Origin: Rana temporaria
Taxonomy: Eukaryota > Chordata > Amphibia > Anura > Ranidae
DNA: 64,000 nucleotides
Assembly (NCBI RefSeq): GCF_905171775.1
Contig: NC_053499.1
Span: 81,490,907-81,554,906, forward strand
Direction: 5' to 3'
The translations under genes were made by a program, and so were the position numbers. Positions 33,575-46,440 of this stretch are shown here, piece after piece (within the stretch, counting starts at the first letter, position 1; each line of letters starts with the position of its first letter). The notes below the pieces were generated by a model. The model made no database searches. It saw only the letters and a program-made list of their open reading frames with translations, and was not told where the DNA came from.

Positions 33575-35594
33575 TTGGAACTGAAACATAGGTAAATATA
33601 TCAGAAACAACAACATTATAACAACAGAATGCCGAAAGCCTGGACCTGAGTGTAACCCCAATCCAGGCCTGCAGAATTCCAATAGAATTTACTCACCACA
33701 TGAGATGGTGTTTCGTTCAAATGAGGAGCGCTATAAACAGAGGCACCACCCTGCGGGGAAAACCACCTCCTGACCGACCCGGCCGGGTCAGACACGAGTA
33801 TATATCACCAGAAAGCAAGCATCAACAGGGCCGTAGGGGATCGGTCCACAAACAACATAGGGGGGGGGCCACTGGTACTGCATGTAATAATAATAAATAT
33901 AATAATAATAGCAGGCTAAGGCAAAAAGTCCTGTGCATAATAGCGTGGTGAGAACTAGCATGCACCCAAAAAGGTTTGTAGCAACAACACCTAATTACAT
34001 TTTTTAGAATTTGTGTACTAATTGAATAAAGTAAGTCCGGACCAGAGCCAAAACTACAAATATCAGCTAACAAGTTGAATAGACAGCAAAAATTGTATAG
34101 CATTTTAGAGTATAAATAGGACATAAAGTCACATTGACTGAGCAAGACCCCAAATGGATGTTAAAATGATTACAGAAAACCAGTATCATAGAAATTATGT
34201 ATAGCCATATATAATTGGATAAATAATCTCATATCTCATTAGCCAACAATAGCTGGTAGATAAGAAGTTAATTCATTAAATCAAACACCAATAGCATGGC
34301 TAGGGGGGAATGAAGATAAAAGAAAAAATACAAAGAAAAAGAAAAAACAAAGGCAAAGAACAAGACATTATTACCTGGTGAGCAGAGACTGTCTATAAAG
34401 GAAGCTGATATGATGGATGTAGCATATTAAAGCTGCAGCATTACTGGAATCAGTCTAAACAGACAGGGTTGAAAAGCCATAAATTAGAGCATAGAAAACA
34501 CTATGCCAAAGTCATGGGCTTATAACAGGTACAGATCGCTTACCGTGCTTTACATTACTCCAGGAGAGATGTATAGCAGAGCCGCAGCGGCGGTGTATGG
34601 TGTGGCTCGCTCCACACTAAATAAAGTGTGTGCTGCCTAGCTTGATATAGTCCCCCGTGCGCTGAACGTCAGACAAACTTCTGACGTCATGCGCACCGGC
34701 CAGAAAGGGTCTGCCGAGCGTGCGTCGTTGGCGCAACTGCTTCTGGGAGTTGTAGGAAAATCCCCCAGAGCGCTGTAAGGCGGAATAGACCATGGATCGC
34801 TCGATGGAAGAAGCGATCCATAGGTTGCCACTAAAAACGGAAACCACTATCTAATCCTCAGATGAGGACAGATGGTGGGTCCGTATAGTGGCTTGGGTGG
34901 CCACTAGGTTAGGGGCCGAAACACCGGCCAGAACGATGCTGCTGGGTGGATGGAAAACGGGCTCCCCTTGTGGTTAGCCACCGTAAAAGCGCTACTCAGA
35001 GGAACATGTATAAATTGGTATCAATAAGCATGTTCTGAGGCAGTTCCATTAAAAAAGACAGGAATTGAATCCTCAACATAAATACAATACTGAATCAAAA
35101 CAAGAAAAATAAAATTTTTATGGCGTTAACCATTAGAGTACAAATAACCACATTGGGTGTTGGTTTAGCGGCGGCATAAATTAATATGACATCCTTTCCA
35201 TAAGCAGTATATCGTTGTATATGTATATATTTGTAGATGTTGTAGGAACTTTAAGTAAAACAAATAATACTGACAATGACAGACCCGCGAGACGATCCAT
35301 GCCTTAAATGATGATAATCAGTATATTTTTTCTCAATTAATAACGGGGGTATTTGGTGATGTTTATATATCAATAAATTGTTGTATCCGGACAAGGAAAA
35401 GGAAAAAATACCTGTGTTTGCATGGAAAGTAATAAAGTATGACAAGTATGGTTTAAGCTCCAAGTCGTCTCTAGGCCTTGGATTATAATTACTGCCAGGG
35501 ACATCCAACAGACCTCCCGGCACTAGGCCTGTAATTACAGAAAACACCTGTAGGAATGCATTTCATTAATACCTGGGGGAATTGTCGCCCCCAA
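33575..35594 (-). other. PLE copy A 3' noncoding region
   Basis: No gene. On the minus strand it contains, after the ORF, a GC-rich block with GACGTCAG-type words near 34670-34740 and a TATA-like GACTATATCAAGC near 34640. Pyrimidine-rich runs follow, then the hammerhead-like motif. A promoter downstream of the ORF fits the repeated-terminus (pLTR) layout of Penelope elements, by inference. Confidence 0.5.
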
Positions 35595-38500
35595 TCATTC
35601 TATCCAGAACGTTTCTTTCTGCAGTATACGTTGATCCCAATTGCCCCCTCTGGGGTCCTCAGGTATTACGTCTAGAACTATGAATTTCACCTGGGATACA
35701 TCAAATTTATGATATAAACCCAGGTGTCTACTTACAGAAGTTATCATTTTGGCAAATTGCGAATAATATATATGATCGTACATACGTTTTTTAAATTCTC
35801 TGATTGTCTTACCGACATAAAATGCTCCGCAATTGCATAACATCAGATAAACAACTCCTTTAGTAATACATGAAGCCTGGAATGGGGGTTTAAAAATTTC
35901 CCCATTGGGTAACTTGAATTTAGTGCCTTCTAGTACCCATGGACAGTATGAACACTGCCCACATTTGGTAAGGCCTCTAGCCATACCAACAATTGTCTGT
36001 TTGGGTTTATACTCACTGGCTGTGAGTTTGCTTCCCAGAGATGGACACTTGCGAAACACAATCTCTGGTCTGTCCCTGACATATTTGCCCAGTATTGGGT
36101 CTTCAGAGAGGATATGCCAATGTCGCTCTAGACAGTTGCGCAAAACTCCATGCTGGGTGGCAAACTTCGTAATAAATTTAGTTGTTTGTAACTGGTCATC
36201 TTTTTTACGATGTGAGTATAATAAAGTCGTTCTGTCCTTCTGGAGGGCTTGATTGTAGGGAATACTGTGCACTAATGTTTTGGGATGCGCACTGTCCGCG
36301 TGGAGAAGGGTGTTTCCTGCAGTATCCTTTCTAAATAATTTAGTACTGACGTTATCATGACGGTCCCTAAAGACCAGCACGTCTAGAAAGGATATGGCAT
36401 TCAAATCCCAATTGTACGTAAACTTTAAATTAAAATGATTAATGTTTAAAATATTCAAAAATTCTTCCAAAAGCTGTGGTGTATCTGTCCAGATGACAAA
36501 AACATCATCAATATATCTGTACCAGCAAACCAGCTGGCACAGATATTGCTGGTAGGATTCATTGGCAAAAATTTCACACTCCCACCCCCCCAGGTACAAG
36601 TTGGCGTAGGCCGGTGCACAACAAGTGCCCATGGCCACTCCGTGTACCTGGAGGTAGTGGGAGCCGTGAAATGAAAAATAATTGTGCTTCAAAATGAAGG
36701 ACAAAAAAGAAATGATGAGTCGCTGGAAATTCCATTCCCTGTGGTCGGTTTCCATAAGGAAAGATTCCACTGTTTTTAGACCTTTATCATGTGGGATGCT
36801 GGAATACAGCGCTTCTACATCAATTGTAACAAATAAGGCATCTTGAGGAATGGTAAGTCCATCTAATTTCCTCAACAGATCTATTGTATCCTTTACATAT
36901 GAAGGTAAACTGATGACATGTGGCATGAGGAAAAAATCCACAAATCTGCTCGTATTCTCTGTAATAGAGCCTATACCTGAGATTATTGGGCGCCCTGGAG
37001 GGTTTTGTTTATTTTTATGGATCTTAGGGATGGCATAAAAAATGGGTCCTTTAGGAAAGGGTGTGTTGAGGAACTTGTAAGTTTGTTTGTCAATCAATGC
37101 CTCTGTAAAGGCTGAGTAAATCAGAATTTTAAACTCTAATTTGAATTGGTTAATCAAATCTTGAGTAATCAATTTATACCACTCCTGATTATCCAAGATG
37201 TCATAGCACATTTTCTCGTATTGGTCATGGGTCTGTAACACAATGTTGCCCCCTTTATCGGAGGACTTAATAATTGTGTCCGTTCGTATTTGCAAGTTTC
37301 TTAGAGCATTAACCACTTCCCCACAGGGTGGCTCTACATCTCTGGGAGGCCGTGTTTTTACGGCCTGCGCGCGCAGGCCGCGTCGCGGGCGCGCACGCGT
37401 CCGGCGGAGGCGCGCGCGCTTGCCGCATCGCTGAGATGCCGATGCGAGTGCCTGGCGGCCGCGATGTCCGCCAGGGACTCGCGATCGGCGGCTACAGGGA
37501 CAAGACGTGGAGCTCTGTGTGTAAACACAGAGCTCCACGTCCTGTCAGGGGAGAGAGGAGACGGATCTGTGTCCCTTGTACATAGGGACACAGCATCAGT
37601 CACCTCCCCCAGTCACCCCCCTTCCCCCACAGTCACCCCCCTTCCCCCACAGTTAGTAACACAATTCAGGGTACACATTAACCCCTTCCTCACCCCCTAG
37701 TGTTAACCCCTTCAATGCCAGTCACATTTATACAGTAATTAGTGCATATTTATTGCACTGATCGCTGTATAAATGTGAATGGCGCCAAAAATGTGTCAAA
37801 AGTGTCCGATGTCTCCGCCATAATGTCGCAGTCACGAAAAAAAAATGCTGATCGCCGCCATTAGTAGTAAAAAAAAATAATTAAAAAAAAATAATTCTGT
37901 CCCCTATTTTGTAAGCGCAATAACTTTTGCGCAAACCAGACGCTTCTTGCGATTTTTTTTTTTTTTTTTTTTTTTAACAAAAATATGTAGAATAATACGT
38001 ATCGCCTAGACTGAGAAAAAATTATTTTTTTTTAAAAAATTGGGCAATTTATTATAGTAACAAGTAAAAAATATTGTTTTTTTTTCAAAATTGTCGCTCT
38101 ATTTTTGTTTATAGCGCAAAAAATAAAAACCACAGAGGTGATCAAATACCACCAAAATAAAGCTCTATTTGTGGGGAAAAAAGGACGTCAATTTTGTTTG
38201 GGAGCCACGTCGCATGACCGCGCAATTGTCAGTTAAAGCGACGCAGTGCCGGAAGCTGAAATTTCACCTGGTCAGGAAGGGGTATATGTGCCCAGTAAGG
38301 AAGTGGTTAAGAAGATGCTTAGGTAAGTTAGAAGGTAAAGATGTTGCAGGCATAATTTTAATCTCTCTGACTGTAGCCATGAGAAACGCAGCTATCTGAG
38401 GGTTGGTGTTTAAATCAGGAAATTGGTCAGACTTTTTTTTTAATTTCTGTGTTTTTTTGTTATCCACTGGAGTTAATTCCTCTATTGGCGTCGGATTAGA

Positions 38501-39440
38501 GGTCTCATTCTCATCCAAGAGGAGGATGAGGTCTCTAAGAGCTCTAAATTCTTTCATAGAGTATTTTTTTATTTATTTGGACAGTTCTTTTTCCTCTCTA
38601 AGTCTTTTTTTCTCAGGATCAAAGATGAATTTATATGTCAATTTACGTGCAAACAAATAGAGATCTTTAATCACTTCATACATATCGAGATTTGAATTGG
38701 GGCAGAAGCTAAGGCCCAGTTTAAGTACAGTTAATTTGTCTTGGGAAAGTGGATAAGGGGTTAAATTGATTACACTTAATTCCTCTGGATTGGCTGGTTC
38801 AGGGAGGTCTCCCCTAAAGGGACTTCCAAAGTGTGTGTATTTGATCTATTCATATTAGAAGGCCTTGCTAATTGTATATTAATAGCAGCTGGGCCATTGG
38901 TACCGCCTTCTGCTCCACGGGAGATATCCGGGAGCGTAGGGGGTGCTTGTGGAGTGGGTTGAGTATGTAGTTGTTGGAGAGCTTGTGCTGCGATAGGGCC
39001 CATGTAGGCGTACTGTGACAAGTCAAAAATAGTTTTTTCCCGTCACCTCTATTCTGACCACCATGTGCTGGTGCATGTGGAATGGAATTGCCCGTATTAG
39101 TCGGCTTTTTCTTACTGTTGGGTGTATTAGGGTGCCCACCACCATGAAGACCCCGCTTACGTGCTCCGGGTGCGTATGTAGAACTTGCCATTTGTGTCCG
39201 AGGATTCTGTGAAAAAGAAGAAATAGAAGAGTCAGATTCACTTCCGCCCTCAGATATATCAGTATTTCTCCCTCTATTATAGGACTTGAAAACGGGACCA
39301 CGTCCTCGTCCTCTTGACGATTGATCCCATTTGTAGGCATAGCCTTCCAAAAATGCCATTTTATCTCTTTCAAATTTTGCCTGTTTTTTTTAAATAATAT
39401 TTTTATTGGTCTTATCAAGGAATAATTTTAATTCCTGACT
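35595..39440 (-). pseudogene. PLE protein (RT + GIY-YIG), copy A, disrupted
   Basis: The N-terminal part is at 39440-38311: a Glu/Lys-rich segment, MAFLEGYAYKWDQSSRGRGRG near 39359, and LGLSFCPNSNLDMYEVIKDL near 38700. RT blocks follow from 37308: SSDKGGNIVL, AIPKIHKNKQNPPGRPIISG, TIDVEALYSSIPHDKGL, VHGVAMGTCCAPAYANLYLG and YRYIDDVFVIW. Then come CGQCSYCPW, GVVYLMLCNCGAFYVGKTIR (GIY-YIG nuclease) and the C-terminal ILQKETFWIE. Disabling changes are a TAA in the N-terminal part (near 38570), a 994-bp piggyBac-like insertion at 37313-38306, and an in-frame 123-bp deletion between RT and Cys-rich knuckle (CCTA microhomology, near 36260). The insertion creates a chimeric 647-codon ORF beginning inside it at 37538. 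Confidence 0.9.
37313..38306. mobile_element. piggyBac-like nonautonomous element, 994 bp, TTAA TSD
   Basis: CCACTTCC at the left and GGAAGTGG at the right, flanked by TTAA at 37309-37312 and 38307-38310. PLE copy B has one TTAA at the same coding position (40555), giving a true empty site. The interior holds a GC-rich segment, a hairpin with 17-bp perfect arms at 37505-37542 and a second with 10-bp arms near 37568-37594, then long A/T runs. Confidence 0.9.
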
Positions 39441-39503
39441 TTTTTCTTCAAATTGTGCATGCGACTTAATAGATATGTATTTATTATGTAACAAGGCCAG
39501 GAA

Positions 39504-42501
39504 ATGGCATTTTTGGAAGGCTATGCCTACAAATGGGATCAATCGTCAAGAGGACGAGGACGTGGTCCCGTTTTCAAGTCCTATAATAGAGGGAGAAATA
39601 CTGATATATCTGAGGGCAGAAGTGAATCTGACTCTTCTATTTCTTCTTTTTCACGGAATCCTCGGACACAAATGGCAAGTTCTACATACGCACCCGGAGC
39701 ACGTAAGCGGGGTCTTCATGGTGGTGGGCACCCTAATACACCCAACAGTAAGAAAAAGCCGACCAATAGGGGCAATTTCATTCCACTTGCACCAGCACAT
39801 GGTGGTCAGAATAGAGGTGACGGGAAAACACCTATTTTTGACTTGTCATAGTACGCCTAGATGGGCCCTATCGCAGCACAAGCTCTCCAACAACTACATA
39901 CTCAACCCACTCCACAAGCACCCCCTACGCTCCCGGATATCTCCAGTGGAGCAAAAGGCGGTACCAATGGCCCAGCTGCTATTAATATACAATTAGCAAG
40001 GCCTTCTAATATGAATAGATCAAATACACACACTTTGGAAGTCCCTTTAGGGGAGACCTCCCTGAACCAGCCAATCCCGAGGAATTAAGTGTAATCAATT
40101 TAACCCCTTATCCACTTTCCCAAGACGAATTAATTGTACTTAAACTGGGCCTTAGCTTTCTGCCCCAATTCAAATCTCGATAAGTATGAAGTGATTAAAG
40201 ATCTCTATTTGTTTGCACGTAAATTGACATATAAATTCATCTTTGATCCTGAGAAAAAAAGACTTAGAGAGGAAAAAGAACTGTCCGAACAAATTAAAAA
40301 ATACTCTATGAAAGAATTTAGAGCTCTTAGAGACCTCATCCTCCTCTTGGAAGAGAATGAGACCTCTAATCCGACGCCAATAGAGGAATTAACTCCAGTG
40401 GATAACAAAAAAACACAGACATTTAAAAAAAAAGTCTGACCAATTTCCTGATTTAAACACCAACCCTCAGATAGCTGCGTTTCTCATGGCTACAGTCAGA
40501 GAGATTAAAATTATGCCTGCAACATCTTTACCTTCTAACTTACTTAAGCATCTTCTTAATGCTCTAAAAAACTTGCAAATACGAACGGACACAATTATTA
40601 AGTCCTCTGATAAAGGGGGCAACATTGTGTTACAGACCCATGACCAATACGAGAAAATGTGCTATGACATCTTGGATAATAAGGAGTGGTATAAATTGAT
40701 TACTCAAGATTTGATTAACCAATTCAAATTAGAGTTTAAAATTCTGATTTACTCAGCCTTTACAGAGGCATTGATTGACAAACAAACTTACGAGTTCCTC
40801 AACATACCCTTTCCTAAAGAACCCATTTTTTATGCCATCCCTAAGATCCATAAAAATAAACAAAACCCTCCAGGACACCCAATAATCTCAGGTATAGGCT
40901 CTATTACAGAGAATACGAGCAGATTTGTGGATTTTTTCCTCATGCCACATGTCATCAGTTTACCTTCATATGCAAAGGATACATTAGATCTGTTGAGGAA
41001 ATTAGATGGACTTACCATTCCTCAAGATGCCTTATTTGTTACAATTGATGTAGAAGCGCTGTATTCCAGCATCCCACATGATAAAGGTCTAAAAACAGTG
41101 GAATCTTTCCTTATGGAAACCGACCACAGGGAATGGAATTTCCAGCGACTCATCATTTCTTTTTTGTCCTTCATTTTGAAGCACAATTATTTTTCATTTC
41201 ACGGCTCCCACTACCTCCAGGTACAAGGAGTGGCCATGGGCACTTGTTGTGCACCGGCCTACGCCAACTTGTACCTGGGGGGGTGGGAGCGTGACATTTT
41301 TGCCAATGAATCCTACCAGCAATATCTGTGCCAGCTGGTTTGCTGGTACAGATATATTGATGATGTTTTTGTCATCTGGACAGGTACGCCACAGCTTTTG
41401 GAAGAATTTTTGAATATTTTAAACATTAATCAATTTAATTTAAAGTTTACGTACAATTGGGATTTGAATGCCATATCCTTTCTAGACGTGCTGGTCTTTA
41501 GGGACCGTCATGATAACGTCATTACTAAATTATTTAGAAAGGATACTGCAGGAAACACCCTTCTCCACGCGGACAGTGCACATCCCAAAACATTAGTGCA
41601 CAGTATTTCCTATGCACAATATCTCCGACTGCGCAGAAATTGCACTTTCGATGTAGACTTTAAAAATCAAGCAATAGAATTACGTAACCGATTACTCCAA
41701 CGCGGCTACAGCAAAACCCTGTTAAGGAAAGCCTACAATCAAGCCCTCCAGAAGGACAGAACGGCTTTATTATATTCACATCGTAAAAAAGATGACCAGT
41801 TACAAACAACTAAATTTATTACGAAGTTTGCCACCCAGCATGGAGTTTTGCGCAACTGTCTAGAGCGACATTGGCATATCCTCTCTGAAGACCCAATACT
41901 GGGCAAATATGTCAGGGACAGACCAGAGATTGTGTTTCGCAAGTGTCCATCTCTGGGAAGCAAACTCACAGCCAGTGAGAATAAACCCAAACAGACAATT
42001 GTTGGTATGGCTAGAGGCCTTACCAAATGCGGGCAGTGTTCATACTGTCCATGGGTACTAGAAGGCACTAAATTCAAGTTACCCAATGTGGACATTTTTA
42101 AACCCCCATTCCAGGCTTCATGTATTACTAAAGGAGTTGTTTATCTGATGTTATGCAATTGCGGAGCATTTTATGTCGGTAAGACAATCAGAGAATTTAA
42201 AAAACGTATGTACGATCATATATATTATTCGCAATTTGCCAAAATGATAACTCCTGTAAGTAGACACCTGGGTTTATATCATAAATTTGATGTATCCCAG
42301 GTGAAATTCATAGTTCTAGACGTAATACCTGAGGACCCCAGAGGGGGCAATTGGGATCAACGTATACTGCAGAAAGAAACGTTCTGGATAGAACGATTGG
42401 GGCGACAATTCCCCCAGGTATTAATGAAATGCATTCCTACAGGTGTTTTCTGTAATTACAGGCCAAGTGCCGGGAGGTCTGTTGGATGTCCCTGGCAGTA
42501 A
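39504..42501 (+). pseudogene. PLE protein (RT + GIY-YIG), copy B
   Basis: The N-terminal part (39504-40440) has stops near 39849 and 40086 and a one-base insertion just before a run of nine As near 40424, where copy A is open. From 40486 a 671-codon ORF is intact. It holds SSDKGGNIVL, PKIHKNKQNPPGHPIISG, TIDVEALYSSIPHDKGL, VQGVAMGTCCAPAYANLYLG, WYRYIDDVFVIW and SISYAQYLRLRRN (the region deleted in copy A). After these come CGQCSYCPW, LCNCGAFYVGKTIREFKKRM and GNWDQRILQKETFWIERLG. In one open frame this gives RT motifs with an intact YIDD box, the linker, the zinc-knuckle-like CxxC and the GIY-YIG nuclease. ATG 40486 is probably internal, since the family N-terminal region precedes it. Confidence 0.9.
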
Positions 42502-43587
42502 TTATAATCCAAGGCCTAGAGACGACTTGGAGCTTAAACCATACTTGTCATACTTTATTACTTTCCATGCAAACACAGGTATTTTTTCCTTTTCCTTGTC
42601 CGGATACAACAATTTATTGATATATAAACATCACCAAATACCCCCGTTATTAATTGAGAAAAAATATACTGATTACCATCATTTAAGGCATGGATCGTCT
42701 CGCGGGTCTGTCATTGTCAGTATTATTTGTTTTACTTAAAGTTCCTACAACATCTACAAATATATACATATACAACTATATACTGCTTATGGAAAGGATG
42801 TCATATTAATTTATGCCGCCGCTAAACCAACACCCAATGTGGTTATTTATACTCTAATGGTTAACGCCATAAAAATTGTATTTTTCTTGTTTTGATTCAG
42901 TATTGTATTTTTGTTGAGGATTCAATTCCTGTCTTTTTTAATGGAACTGCCTCAGAACATGCTTATTGATACCAATTTATACATGTTCCTCTGAGTAGCG
43001 CTTTTACGGTGGCTAACCACAGGGGGGAGCCCGTTTTCCATCCACCCAGCAGCATCGTTCTGGCTGGTGTTTCGGCCCCTAACCTAGTGGCCACCCAAGC
43101 CACTATATGGACCCACCGTCTGTCCTCATCTGAGGATTAGATAGTGGTTTCCGTTTTTAGTGGCAACCTATGGATCGCTTCTTCCATCGAGCGATCCATG
43201 GTCTATTCCGCCTTACAGCGCTCTGGGGGATTTTCCTACAACTCCCAGAAGCACTTGCGCCGACGGCGCACACGCAGCAGACCCATTCTGGCCGGTGCGC
43301 ATGACGTCAGACGTTTGTCTGACGTTCAGCGCACGGGGGACTATATTAAGCTAGGCAGCACACACGTTATTTAGTGTGGAGCGAGCCACACCATACACCG
43401 CCGCTGCGGCTCTGCTATACATCTCTCCTGGAGTAATGTAAAGCACGGTAAGCGATCTGTACCTGTTATAAGGCCAGGACTTTGGCATAGTGTTTTCTAT
43501 GCTCTAATTTATGGCTTTTCAACCCTGTCTGTTTAGACTGATTCCAGTAATGCTGCAGCTTTAATATGCTACATCCATCATATCAGC
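42502..43587 (+). other. PLE copy B 3' noncoding region, first part
   Basis: Matches the reverse complement of about 34395-35560. It holds the GC-rich promoter-like block with GACTATATTAAGC near 43339 and GATGACGTCAGACG-type words. No gene. The second part resumes at 54260 after the array and ends at 55246. Confidence 0.5.
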
Positions 43588-43595
43588 TTCCTTTA

Positions 43596-44019
43596 TAGTG
43601 TTGCTCACGAATATTCGTATTGCGAATATTCGGCTTGAATATGGCATATTCGAGTATTCGCGAATATATCGAATTTCGCGGCCAATATTCGCTATTCTCC
43701 GCCCTTCTTTTGCATCGGAGCCAATCAGAGTTCTCCTACCACAGTTGTCGAAATTCCGCAATCAATTTCGCATTCGCATTTGCGAAATTTCGATAATATA
43801 TCACGAATATTCGATTTCAGCATGAGCCAATCAGAGTTCTCCTACCGCACTTGTCGAAATTTCGCAATTATTTTCGCATTCGCAATAGCGAAATTTCTCA
43901 AAAATTTCATTTGGATAAAATATCACAAATATTCGATTTTAGCGAATATTTCTCGAATATTCGGCTATATATTCGTGATATATCGCGAAATCGAATATGG
44001 CGTATTCCGCTCAACACTA
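43596..44019. mobile_element. hAT MITE, 424 bp, 8-bp TSD TTCCTTTA
   Basis: TAGTGTTGCTC at the left and CAACACTA at the right. TTCCTTTA lies at 43588-43595 and 44020-44027. PLE copy A has the uninterrupted TTCCTTTATAGACAG (reverse strand, near 34391-34405), which proves the duplication. The interior is dense in CGAATATTCG-like palindromes with two copies of a CCAATCAGAGTTCTCCTACC unit. Confidence 0.95.
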
Positions 44020-44067
44020 TTCCTTTATAGACAGTCTCTGCTCACCAGGTAATAATGTCTAGTTCTT

Positions 44068-46440
44068 GAAAAAAGGAAGGGTTCCCCAGTGGGGTTTTTT
44101 TAGGCAGCAAAAATTATATAAACAATTACAAAGACGTACCAATTTGTTGTAAAAAAGTACAAAATGTATTTAATAAGTACAAAGTCATAAAATAATGAAC
44201 TCTGGTACAGTTTATGCTGAGGACACATACATATGAGAATATAGCACCAAAATTACATGACACTGATCAACATGAATGGCTGATCTTCAGGTCAAGTTGT
44301 TCCTGACGCGTTTCGACCCCCACATATGGGTCTTCTTCGGAGGAAAGGGTATATGATGCAAACTATAACAGAGAGTAAATATATGGTAATAAAATACATA
44401 GATACATAGTACAATTTAGGTGAAAAATAAATTTAAAGTATATAGTTATCAACTCACAGATTGTGTTTCTCAGTTCTATTTGGACCAGAGTAAGGTTATA
44501 ATCCTGAGGATCCCTAGTTACTTTTCTCCATACGGGTGGTTAGCACCCCCAAAAAGGCCTCAACGATGCCCCACAAGAGTGGCCTGCAGGGACCCACAGT
44601 ATAACTGGGAAAAAATCCAAAAGTCCAGTCAGAGAGTGCGGGCCGGACAGGTGGAGGGGGAGCCCAGCAAAGCAATTGCCAGAGTGATGCCTATTAAGAA
44701 ATTCAAATATAAAATAGTTTTAATACCAAAAACTATATGTTTAAAGTATAGAGATTGATTGACTTGTTGTACAAGTAGATGGCGCTAGACATGCACATTA
44801 TGCTCATTATAATGATGCATATATAAAATGGGACTGTGATATGTCATAGGAATTTTAAATTAATATAAATATGCACAGGATATTTTAAATGTTATATGAT
44901 ATCATGAGTTAAGATTAATAACAATATCAAAATTATATAGAATTGTGAATTCAAAGAGAATTATATGTGTAACAGGGCGATAGAGATTACAATATAGGGC
45001 TAATAGTGGGTTGAGGTGCCAATATATATGATAATTATAATTAAATAGTGAAAGATATATAATTAGTATAATATAATAAATATATATAGTTAATTAGTTG
45101 AATAAAAAATAAATAAATAAATAATAATGGTGTGTAATGGATGGGTGTGAGTAAGCATGTGCTAAAATAATTAAATTCATGTGAGAATAGTTGTATATAA
45201 TGTGATAAAATAGTAGTAAGAATATTGGGATTAGTGCCAATGGGGTGAATAGTGTTAAAAAAAACACAATGTAAAGGATAGTAAAAAATACCTTATTAAA
45301 TGTTTAGAATATGAGTATGGAAACGATCTCCAGAGAGAGCAAGAAAAAGCGTATCTGGAGGGGAAATATATTATTGATTAGATTTAGTAGGCATAGGAAG
45401 GATAACTTTGTGCAGGATTTGAAAATGCAGCCTTACCCTATGTGTGGTGTGTCCAGCATAGTATGAAGATAGGATCACAGGCAGGTGTCAGGTATACACC
45501 CAGTCTATTTAAATATGTGCATGTCAGGTGTCAAGGATTTGGCAATCACTAATTGGCAAATGAATGCCTTGCTTGGGACATCCCCTCCCACATCTAGAAG
45601 TCCGCCCCCCCTATCCCAGCTGGAGCAAGGAATTAAGGTCAGATGACCCTCCCAGCTGTGGGTTCCTCAGCGTCAGTGAGGAAGAAAAAAAAAAAAAAAA
45701 AAAAAAAAAAAACCCAGCCCTCTGCTGCGGTCGCGAGTGCCGCGGCAGCGTCACAAACGCGCATGCACGCGCGGGACGCCCACGGCGCCAGGGATCGTCA
45801 CTGACGTCGTCAGTGGGGAGGAAACACCTCCACAGTGGCGAGAATATCGCCATCTTGTGGAGAGTAAAGAGAACACAGAGCCCTGAGTCTCCCCCTCCCC
45901 ACTGAGAGGCCATAGAGAGAGCATAATAAAGAGGTACCTAGCGGGGAAGCGCCACCCAGCAGAGCTGTAACAAGGTCCTACAGGATAAAAGGATTAAACA
46001 AAAGATAAATAATAAAAATTGGTATATATAAAGATGGAATATTAGTAATGCTAGAAATGGACATGTATATGCCCATTAGAGCAAAAAGTGTATATATAAT
46101 TGTTTATAACCAAGCAAACAATTGATAACAATAAATACCAAAAGGTATATATGGAACCCATGTTGGATATATGGTTATAGAGATTTCATGAGTATTTGGC
46201 AGTGTAGCAGTGGGTAGATAAGCAATATGCTTAAATATTTTGTTACGGGCATTTGTCAAACCCGCATGAACAAAAACAAGCAAATGCTAAGTACAGCCGC
46301 ACAATGCCAATGCTCATATATTATACTTTCCTATGTCCATAGGGGGGATAGAATAGGTGTTTAGCCACCGGAAAATTATGTAAATGAAGGACGGACACAA
46401 AGGGGGTAGGGAAAGTGCTGCTCACCCCTGTAAAGGTAAT
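44068..46440 (-). repeat. Array unit U1
   Basis: 2,373 bp. Sense is taken from the motif strand: GC-rich block with TATTATGCTCTCTCTATGG near 45925, CpG-rich segment, T tract at about 45687-45711, AT-rich middle, motif at 44300-44345, then a tail. The last bases on this strand (CCTTCCTTTTTTC) form one outer end of the array. Confidence 0.85.
44300..44345 (-). ncRNA. Hammerhead-like motif, unit U1
   Basis: Stem I TTCCT pairs with AGGAA. The box is CCGAAGA (C at the second position) plus one extra A. Stem II GACCC/GGGTC closes an 8-nt loop containing ATATG. GAA is intact, then the self-complementary ACGCGT and a C at the position where a hammerhead would cut. All five array copies are identical here. 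Confidence 0.5.

Larger units (their letters stand above)
33371..39480 (-). mobile_element. Penelope-like element, copy A
   Basis: Minus-strand PLE with the ORF at about 35595-39440 and a ~2.2-kb 3' noncoding region holding a GC-rich promoter-like block and a hammerhead-like motif. It is an inverted repeat of copy B: shared sequence runs 33371-39361 here and 39502-55246 there once insertions are removed. The 5' ends face each other across a ~140-bp spacer (39362-39501), part of which still belongs to copy A. It carries a piggyBac-like insertion, a stop codon and a 123-bp deletion. Confidence 0.9.

Noticed and set aside
34846..34935. CAGATGAGGAC followed ~60 nt later by CCGAAACACC in PLE copy A, resembling a second hammerhead core
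   Set aside because: No convincing stem I or stem II could be drawn and the spacing is too long. The same words in copy B do not help.
44420..44758. 112-codon ORF repeated in every array unit (also 46791, 49165, 51116, 53493)
   Set aside because: It is conserved only because the units are nearly identical. It has no motif, starts in AT-rich sequence, and lies opposite the presumed sense strand.
45564..45913. Lys-rich / Phe-rich ORFs across the poly-A/T tract in each unit
   Set aside because: They read through a homopolymer whose length changes between units, so the frame is not conserved.
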